From an uncultured bacterium (GTDB taxonomy: Bacteria; Patescibacteria; JAEDAM01; Absconditabacterales; Absconditicoccaceae): 21,716 bases of DNA. The notes beneath the pieces are model-generated. The model ran no database searches and had not been told where the DNA came from. It saw only the letters and a list, made by a program, of their open reading frames with translations. The DNA is taken from contig CALFEN010000102.1 in the NCBI GenBank assembly GCA_937950065.1, positions 1 through 21,716 on the forward strand, given 5' to 3'. Position 1 is the stretch's first letter. Every line of letters begins with the position of its first letter. Both the position numbers and the translations under genes were made by a program. Shown piece after piece: positions 15,928 through 21,716 of this stretch.

Positions 15928-16383
15928 TTACTTGCACTTCTTCCGAACATGCAAAGTTGGCCGAGTTGTAGAATTACCATCATTTTTACTAGTTCATTTA
16001 CTATTATAGTCTAAATAATAATTATAACTTACGGTTCCACAATAAATTCTTGTTCAATCAGTCCAATTATTAGTTCCATTAACTATATTATCATAATTTC
16101 AATTGTCAAATTGCCATTTCCGATCACATCCGCTATCAAAAACAGAAGTATCAGAAGTACTTACTTCTTGCCATTGTGCGTTTTGCACCAACCTATTTCG
16201 TTTTGCAGCAGTCAACGTTTCACCTGCTCCGACGTAGAGTGCCGCTGGACTTGTACCATCCACTGTCAGTCAACTAGAGGAAGAATTCCGTGCTTTTATT
16301 AAGTAAAATCCAAATCATATTACAAGAAAAAATCATAGTCCCAAGACTATTCATTTAACAAATATATCCAAGTACTTTTTCAT
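15928..16383 (-). CDS. Membrane-anchored surface protein with conserved ends and variable core
   Basis: A 151-aa protein read with UGA as Gly. A basic start and a hydrophobic segment (about 9-30, IVLGLGFFLVIGFGFYLI) are followed by KARNSSSSGLTVDGTS and LYVGAGETLTAAKRNRLVQ (about 52-70). A Cys-containing stretch FDSGCDRKWQ comes next, then an Asn/Tyr/Thr-rich core with one Cys (YCGT) and the ending PTLHVRKKC. The N-terminus lacks the prepilin peptidase motif (no Gly-Phe-Thr-x-x-Glu), so it is an anchored exported protein rather than a classical type IV pilin. The ordered Gly-Glu-Thr-Leu-Thr-Ala segment and paired cysteines resemble surface or pilin-associated proteins I associate with related phyla, from memory only. 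It has its own promoter. The second, frameshifted copy follows 29 bp downstream. Confidence 0.65.
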
Positions 16384-16418
16384 TATTTATTTAAAGTTAT
16401 TATATAAATTTTTTTTAA

Positions 16419-16446
16419 ATTATAATAATTTGTTTTATAAATACAA
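16419..16446 (-). promoter_or_regulatory. Promoter of the surface-protein pair
   Basis: On the minus strand, TTGTAT (16446-16441) and TATAAT (16424-16419) are 16 bp apart. The spacer is exactly the first of the two direct repeats. Confidence 0.5.
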
Positions 16447-16464
16447 GATAATTTGTTTTATAAA
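16425..16464. repeat. Two direct 17-bp repeats, 23-bp period
   Basis: ATAATTTGTTTTATAAA occurs at 16425-16441 and again exactly at 16448-16464. It lies in the divergent intergenic region and overlaps the promoter of the surface-protein genes. A same-face pair of regulator sites is possible. Confidence 0.55.
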
Positions 16465-16468
16465 AATC

Positions 16469-16496
16469 TTGATATTTAAACAAAAATTGATATAGT
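16469..16496 (+). promoter_or_regulatory. Promoter of the Mur-ligase-like gene
   Basis: TTGATA (16469-16474) and TATAGT (16491-16496) are 16 bp apart, 31 bp before the ATG at 16528. Confidence 0.4.
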
Positions 16497-16527
16497 GATA
16501 ACATACTTTAAATAATAAAAACAAATT

Positions 16528-17178
16528 ATGAAAAAACTTTTTAGACGACTAATTTATATACATTTCTATATAATGGCAAAATTAGTCTTGTTTTTCAAAA
16601 AACCTTACATTATACTCTTCGTATGATGAGAAAATAAAGCTTTTCTGAAAGAGAAATTTAAAACACAAGCTATCAAAGCAAAATTTGACATCTGGGAAAA
16701 ACAAAAACCTTACAACACATGCTTTGGAATCAATCTTACAATACTTAATTCATTCAGTGCGTATGGTGACGTATGATGATGGTTTGGTATATACTTTATG
16801 TCATTTTTCAAATTTATCAAAGCATTATTTTCCTACCCAAGATACCTCTTCCTAGAATGATGAATAGATGAAAGTTGAGAAGCAAAAACTTTTTTGGGAC
16901 TGTTCAGACCAAAAGTTATTGTCTTTGGAAACGTAGACCACAGCTTCAACGACGATACTGCCACATTCAATATTATAGAAAAAGAATTTGGAGTACTGGT
17001 AAGTTATCTAAATAGTAAATCAGAATGATATGAAGATATCCAAAAACAATGAAACATTGAAGAAATCATAGATCTTATCAAAAATTGAGAAAGATATTTT
17101 GGCGTAGTAGCTGCTCAAAACGAAAGAATACAAGACGTAGTAAACAAACTTATAAGAAAGACCAAACTTATCCCATAG
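16528..17178 (+). CDS. Mur-ligase-like protein without an intact P-loop
   Basis: A 216-aa protein read with UGA as Gly, which supplies many core glycines. It begins with a basic, hydrophobic helix. The region IILFVGGENKAFLKEKF (about 28-44) sits where a Mur ligase has its ATP-binding Gly-x-x-Gly-Lys-Thr loop, but the Lys-Thr-Thr is gone. Further on, LFLEGGIDESGEAKTFLGLF then RPKVIVFGNVDHSFND (about 107-143) follow the central-domain pattern of MurF-type ligases: Glu-x-Gly, Gly-Glu, Pro-x-x-x-x-x-x-N/D-x-x-H. The C-terminal ligase domain and most of the N-terminal one are missing (216 aa against about 450). It is probably a catalytically dead, shortened relative. The assignment rests on motif order only. 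It is followed by an intergenic stretch and a permease gene. Confidence 0.5.
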
Positions 17179-17332
17179 TAAGTGCACAAAAACAGTCAAT
17201 AACTATTTATATATTATTGGTGTATTCGAATATAATATATAAAATCAACATTTCTAAAACCTTCATTTCGCTACATTCAAAGGGACATTGTATTTTTTAG
17301 TCGCAGATTCAAATATAATTAAAGAAATACAA

Positions 17333-17347
17333 AGAGCCAATGGCTCT
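17333..17347. repeat. Hairpin just before the permease gene
   Basis: AGAGCC (17333-17338) and GGCTCT (17342-17347) flank AAT. The stem matches the terminator at 2914-2928, but here no T-run follows on the + strand. Only the minus strand has a loosely T-rich tail. It ends 21 bp before the start at 17369 and could be a weak terminator of the 16528 gene or a leader hairpin. Confidence 0.45.
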
Positions 17348-17368
17348 ACTATTCTATAAAATATAAAT

Positions 17369-18625
17369 ATGAAAAAAAATAATAATCTGAATAATACTTT
17401 ACGAAGATTTATTTTAACCAAAATTTCAAAAAATAAAATCAAAAGCATATTGATAATTTTTAATATTTTTTTGATAATGTTTTTTAGCTGTCTGCTAATA
17501 TTTTTTTACAATAATATAGAAAGCTATTTTATCAAAAGATTTGTCTGAACCTATGAAGATAATAGATTTGAAATTATTTCAAAAAAACAGTGAAACATTT
17601 TTAATCTCAAATGAGATGATAACGACAGCACTTTAAAAAAAGATTTCGCAGATCTTGCACAAGATCCAAATATCAAAGAATTATATAAATTCTTTATATT
17701 CCGCTATCCAGTGACCATAGAAATTAATCTGCTTGGACAGTCAATACAAACAGATATATTCGTTTTTGTGGCAGATGACAACGTTTTTACCAAATTCAAT
17801 GTAAATAAAAACACTGACAAAATACCTGTATGAATAAGCAGTTCACTGATGGATTTTTATAATATGCAGGTAGCGGGCACCAGCGTTTTCCCAAAAATTT
17901 CCGAAGATATGCTCAAGTATGTTTGACTCAAAATATTATTTGGAAAGTCTACTTTTATAAATATGTGAGCAAACAATATAATATCAAAAGATGCTGAAGT
18001 CATGGCATCAGATACTATTTTCCCGATGATAGGCATCACAATACCCTACTCACAGTTTGAAAATCTAAACATGTCATGAACTCAAGACATATCACTTTAC
18101 AGAGCTGTATGATATGTCAAAGATCCTAATTATATTTCAAATATTGAACAAAAATACTGACAAAATTATACTGTAAACTTCCCACAAAAAAGTATAAACC
18201 AGATCAGACAAAGTCTTTTGGTTGTCAGACTAATATTTATTGCTATAATAATCGTTTCATTGTTTATATTCCTAAATTTCATTATATATTCAGTGTATTT
18301 TATGATAGATACCAACAAAGAAATATTTAATGTCTTTAGACTGCATGGAGCCAGCAGAATTACACTGCTCAAAATAATTATTTATGAAGAGATGATTTAT
18401 ATATTTGGTGCACTGATATTGCTTTTTATAGTAAATTTTGTATGGTGAAAATATATCGTAAGCTATATAAATAACTTACTTACCCAAAAATATTTTATAA
18501 ACTTTAACTTTATAAATCTTTCTTCTTTAGCACTCTCCTCTGTCGTAGCTGGATATATTGTTTTACTACTAATCGTGGTCGGAGCCGTAAGTTATAAAGA
18601 ACGAAATAAAAAATTTTTAAATTAA
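17369..18625 (+). CDS. ABC-type permease of the FtsX/MacB family
   Basis: A 418-aa membrane protein read with UGA as Gly. Topology is one membrane helix near the N-terminus (about 26-49), a large extracytoplasmic region (about 50-275) and three helices (about 281-305, 337-359, 394-412). Between helices two and three, NKEIFNVFRLHGASRITLLKIIIYEE carries the FtsX-domain signature in which Arg-x-x-Gly-Ala and a following Glu contact the ATPase. Family members act as dimers with an ABC ATPase in mechanotransmission (lipoprotein or peptide export) or, for FtsX, in activating cell-wall hydrolases. No ATPase gene lies next to it here. The 18646 gene follows 20 bp downstream, so they share a transcript. 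Confidence 0.8.
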
Positions 18626-18645
18626 TTTTTCACGTTAAAAAAGCA

Positions 18646-18906
18646 ATGGAAAAAGAGATACTCCAAAGACTTGAAGCTATAGAACAAAGAAATAAAAAAG
18701 TAGAATTGGACAAAGCCCGAGAGACAAGCCGACAAAGGAAAATTATAATTTCCATTTTGACTTATATTGTAATTGTAATATTTTTCTATTTTGCCTGACT
18801 TACAAATCCTTTTATTAATGCTATTGTTCCTACTATATGATTCCTACTTTCCACAATTTCTCTAACTTTCTTCAAAAAAATATGGATTAAAAAAATATCT
18901 AAATAA
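18646..18906 (+). CDS. Small conserved two-helix membrane protein
   Basis: An 86-aa protein. A helical N-terminus MEKEILQRLEAIEQRN followed by KKVELDKARETSRQRK is polar and coiled-coil-like. Two membrane helices follow at about 37-55 and 61-77, with the conserved-looking NPFINAIVPTIGFLLST between and a basic end (KKIWIKKISK). I recognise this arrangement (Glu-x-x-Asp-Lys-Ala, then a Thr-Tyr membrane helix and Asn-Ala-x-Val-Pro) from uncharacterised small proteins in several CPR bacteria and archaea, from memory only. The function is unknown. It shares the operon of the permease and is followed at once by a strong terminator. Confidence 0.7.
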
Positions 18907-18907
18907 A

Positions 18908-18940
18908 AAAAGCCGCACAAAACAACACTGGGCGGCTTTT
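18908..18940. terminator. Intrinsic terminator, bidirectional
   Basis: AAAAGCCGC (18908-18916) pairs with GCGGCTTTT (18932-18940) around a 15-nt loop. It is the strongest G+C stem in this region. It ends the permease operon and could also stop minus-strand transcripts. Confidence 0.8.
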
Positions 18941-18984
18941 CGTTCTAGCCAAATACCTAGAACTATCAAACTATTCGCAGGAGC

Positions 18985-19167
18985 TCAAATCCTCTTTTGG
19001 GGAAAATCCCCTCCCCATCTCTCGCTTAACTCGATAAGATATTTACGAGATGCAAGATAATCAGCACAAAGCCGAACTATCTCGGGATCAGTTGTCTGGT
19101 ACCCCTCAACTTCTTCCCCATCTTTAAATTGAGGAGTCCAAAGGATAGCACTTCTTTCAACAGGCAT
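18985..19167 (-). CDS. Short ORF of unusual composition in a G+C-rich island
   Basis: From ATG at 19167 the frame reads 60 codons (MPVERSAILWTPQFKDGEEV at the start, RLCADYLASRKYLIEL in a helix near residues 37-52) without any TGA, then meets TGA at 18985. It uses codons rare in the neighbours (CGG, CGT, GGG, CTC), and the island 18950-19165 is visibly richer in G+C than its surroundings. With UGA as Gly the frame would run another 41 codons through the terminator and antisense to the 18646 gene (stop at 18862), which is unlikely. The hairpin terminator directly upstream argues against its own promoter. It could be a foreign standard-code fragment, a real small gene or a structured RNA. Confidence 0.35.
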   Translation of the reverse strand: MPVERSAILWTPQFKDGEEVEGYQTTDPEIVRLCADYLASRKYLIELSERWGGDFPQKRI

Positions 19168-19172
19168 AAAAG

Positions 19173-19200
19173 AAAAAAACCTCCAAATCAAATTTGAGGT
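19173..19200 (-). terminator. Intrinsic terminator of the SRPBCC gene
   Basis: On the minus strand ACCTCAAAT pairs with ATTTGGAGGT, with one bulged base and a 3-nt loop, followed by seven T. It ends just before the short ORF at 19167. The gene-free stretch from here to 19381 shows nothing else recognisable. Confidence 0.6.
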
Positions 19201-19381
19201 AAAACTATAATTAAATTTTTTATTTTTTCAAGCAATTGTATAAGAAATTTCAATCCATTAATAGTCTGAAGTAAAAAAACGATTTAAACTATATTTATAG
19301 AAATCTTAAAATACAATATCAAAAAATATGGCGTAAAAAATTATTATAAATTGTATCTACGTATTTTCTTAACATAGGAAA

Positions 19382-19788
19382 TTATTTATTATAATCTATA
19401 GCAAATTTTTCAATCACTTCCTTCAATTTTTTTAAAATATCTAGTGTAAAAGGATTTTCCAAATTTCATTTTTCAACATATTCAAAATATTCCAATTCAG
19501 TTTTATCATAAGATAGTTCTCTATAAGTATATTCTACATAATAATTTGACTGTAAATTCATTAATACAAATTTTTTGTTTAGGTCAAAATCTATAACTTT
19601 ATAGTAATTCCAAACTCAATCATTTCAGCAATTTTTATAAATAGTATCTATTTTGGGCGGATATTCTTCTGCTACACTTCTTTAACGACTGATTCTATCC
19701 ATAAATGTGTATTATTAGGATTAATTGTAAATTCAAAAACATCTTTTATGGGCAAATCAATTATAATACTTATTTTATTTTCTTTCAT
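19382..19788 (-). pseudogene. Frameshifted SRPBCC-domain protein
   Basis: The frame from ATG at 19788 reads MKENKISIIIDLPIKDVFEF, then NPNNTHLWIESVVKEV, and meets TAG at 19674-19672. In another frame the protein resumes at once with VAEEYPPKIDTIYKN and runs to TAA at 19382 through GVWNYYKVIDFDLNKKF, YRELSYDKTELEYFEY and TLDILKKLKEVIEKF. The joined product would be about 134 aa with the strand-helix-strand order of the SRPBCC/START-like fold: Pro-x-x-x-Val-Phe, Asn-Pro-x-Asn-Thr, a Tyr-Thr-Tyr strand and a long C-terminal helix. These small proteins bind hydrophobic ligands. One base is missing, or two are extra, near 19672-19680. Decay or a sequencing error is possible. Confidence 0.65.
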
Positions 19789-19872
19789 TAAATATATAGT
19801 TATATGAAAACATAAAACCTAATTATTTTAATAATAATTTACAAGTTAGATTCTTGTCATTTATTATCAACT

Positions 19873-21716
19873 CTATATCAAAATTTCTCTAGGTTTTGCC
19901 CCTTCTTGAGGTCATACTACTCCCCTGTCTTCCAGTATATCCATAATTCTAGCGGCCCTTGCGAACCCTATACCAAGTTTCCTTTGAAAAAGTGTAGCAG
20001 AAGCCTTCCTAGTGCTTTCTACTATTTCTATAGCTTGATTTACTAGATCATCATCACTGCCGTCTCCACTTACATCTCCACCAGCAGATTCAGCCTTGGC
20101 AGTAAGTATATTTATTATTTCAGGGAGATAAATATCTTCTTCTGATATTCATACCATATATTTTTCTTTTATTTCATTGACTATTTTTTCTGATTCTCCA
20201 GTTTCTATAAATGGTGCTTGTATTCTGATAGGAAATTTATTTTTGGGATCTACGTAAAGAAGATCTCCATATCCGACCAAATCTTCAGCTCATTTCATAT
20301 CAAGGATTGTCCTGCTGTCTATCTGCGATACTACAGAAAAAGCAATCCTGGTAGGAACGTTAGCTTTGATAAGTCAGGTAATCACATTTACAGAAGGTCT
20401 CTGTGTAGCAAGGATAAGGTGCATTCATACAGCACGTGCTTTTTGGGCAATACGTGTGATAGATTCTTCTGTCTCTTTCTTTTTGCCGGACATCATCAAG
20501 TCAGCAAGCTCATCTATGATAATAACTATACGATACATTTTTTCAGCTTCCGGCACCTTTTCATTATATTCATCAAGATTTCTAACTTTATGTTCTTTTA
20601 GTTTAAAATATCTTTCTTCCATATGGTCTACTGCTCGCTTCAATACTTTGACAGCCTTGTCTGACTGTGTAATAATAGGAGACAGCAAATAAGGTATTCA
20701 TTCATAAAGTCAAAGCTCTACCTGTTTTGGATCTATCATTATAAATTTAAGTTCACTAGGAGTGTTTTGATATATCAAAGATGTGATAAAATCGTTTACT
20801 CATACAGACTTACCTGATCATGTAGCTCAAGCTATAAGCAAATGCGGCATATCTTCCAGAGATTTAATAAAGAGAGTTCAGTCTATAGATTTTCCTATAG
20901 CAAGGTTTGTATAGTTTTTCTGCATTCCCATAGTAAAATCACTAGATTGTATAATCTCTCTAATTCTTACCATTTGAGGCAGTGGATTTGGGATTTCTAT
21001 TCATACGTAGCCTGTACCTGGAATAGGTGTAAGTATTCTGAGAGATTTTGTTTTGATAGCCAAAGCAAGGTCTTTTTTATAATTTTCTATTTTGGAAATT
21101 TTTACACCTGCATCAGGTTCTATTTTTATCTGTATAACTGTAGGTCAGATATTAAATCATTTTACTTCTACTTTAATATCAAATTCCTCAAGTTTGGATT
21201 TTATTGCCAAAGCTTTTTCTGTCAAAACTTCTTCATCTTGAGGACTGATCTCTTTAACCGCAGAACTCTTCAAAATTTCATAACTAAAAGTAGGTTTGGA
21301 TCCATTAAATATTATCTGTGGCTTTCTAGCCTGCTCTTTTTCAGCAACTTTTTGATTAAACCTTTCTTTGATAAGATTTTTTAAACTGCTTACTCCAGCA
21401 TTTTCATGTCTGGACTCGGTTGGAGCTTCATTATCTTCAGACATTGAGATATTATTTTCTACTGTTACTTCTTCAGTGTTTTTCTTGTCTTCTTTTTTTG
21501 ATTTAGATGATTTTATCATATCTCATATCATCCCAAAAAGACTTCATTGTTTATCTTCATCTGCAGCAGCTGCAACCACGTTCGGATTAATTTCATTTTC
21601 TGTAGCAAAAACTTTTTTCTCTGGTTTGACAGCTTTTTGTAATTTTTCCTTAATATCTTTTTTTGTAGCAGATTCATCATCTTCTGCCTCCTCATCTCCA
21701 AGTTCAAGTTGTATTT
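19873..21716 (-). CDS. ftsK: DNA translocase FtsK, C-terminal part (runs off the window)
   Basis: 613 codons are visible. The start and the N-terminal membrane domain lie beyond 21716. An acidic linker rich in Glu, Asp and Lys (about 1-110) leads to the alpha/beta domain (about 180-270, with DIKVEVKGFNIGPTV). Walker A is LIAGATGSGKSVGVND (about 292-307), with TGA among its glycines. Walker B is RIVIIIDELADLMM (about 391-404). LATQRPSVNVITGLIKAN and GRGDLLY-like GYGDLLYVDP follow. The winged-helix gamma domain ends the protein (STRKASATLFQRKLGIGFARAARIMD), the part that reads polar DNA sequences and contacts XerD. FtsK clears chromosome DNA through the closing septum. It is on the same strand as ftsA-ftsZ, but a separate unit. 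Confidence 0.95.

Noticed and set aside
15571..16302. Two similar Cys/Ser-rich + strand frames, at first sight a tandem gene pair
   Set aside because: They are antisense images of the duplicated surface-protein genes. The minus strand has the membrane anchor, complete ends and a promoter.
16343..16383. A type IV pilin N-terminus
   Set aside because: The hydrophobic segment directly follows a short basic start, but there is no prepilin cleavage motif with Gly-Phe/Met and Glu at position five.
18979..19015. A T-arm-like stretch suggesting a tRNA end (CTCAAATCC)
   Set aside because: The flanking bases do not form the five-pair T stem, and no D-arm, anticodon arm or acceptor stem can be built around it.
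20218..21384. Long + strand frames of 108-180 codons
   Set aside because: They are antisense to FtsK, which is unambiguous on the minus strand.

Overview
The window reads coherently only if UGA is translated as glycine (genetic code 25). In the standard code every sizeable gene is chopped at TGA. Read as Gly, long frames appear, and the TGAs fall on glycines that cannot vary: all three glycines of the Walker A motif of the PilB/GspE ATPase, and most glycines of the FtsZ nucleotide and T7 loops. TAA and TAG are the only stops and TGG the only Trp codon. With the high A+T content and compact gene layout, this points to a Candidate Phyla Radiation bacterium of the Absconditabacteria (SR1) or Gracilibacteria. 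I cannot separate the two from this window. No rRNA, tRNA, CRISPR array, insertion sequence or prophage module is seen.

Layout. 116-1678 (+): three tandem genes encoding a small paralogous family, the third carrying the domain twice. 2150-2878 (+): an unrecognised soluble protein ending at a clear terminator. 3059-5070 (-): a lipoprotein and an O-antigen-ligase-type membrane protein. 5361-7489 (-): two paralogous helical-repeat proteins sharing an 18-bp leader. 7578-9155 (-): a type IV pilus/type II secretion assembly ATPase. 9313-11379 (+): two overlapping membrane-protein genes and a distant relative of the 2150 gene. 11612-15042 (-): atpC, a small glycine-rich protein, ftsZ and ftsA. 15043-15441: a gene-free regulatory-looking stretch with three copies of one palindrome. 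15442-16383 (-): two near-duplicate anchored surface proteins, one frameshifted. 16528-18906 (+): a Mur-ligase-like protein lacking its P-loop, an FtsX/MacB-type permease and a small conserved two-helix membrane protein. 18941-19170: a G+C-rich island between terminators with one odd short ORF. 19382-19788 (-): a frameshifted SRPBCC-domain gene. 19873-21716 (-): the C-terminal part of FtsK, running off the window.

How it fits together. The recognisable content concerns cell division and the envelope: FtsA and FtsZ are in one operon and FtsK is nearby. The O-antigen ligase homologue, the lipoprotein, the PilB ATPase and the anchored surface proteins suggest an elaborated cell surface. The least explained and most interesting parts are the 116-1678 tandem family, the 5361-7489 repeat proteins, the surface-protein pair with conserved ends and a divergent core, and the palindromes upstream of ftsA. 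Most start codons lack a Shine-Dalgarno sequence. Several genes instead have a TTTTTATAA element in the leader.
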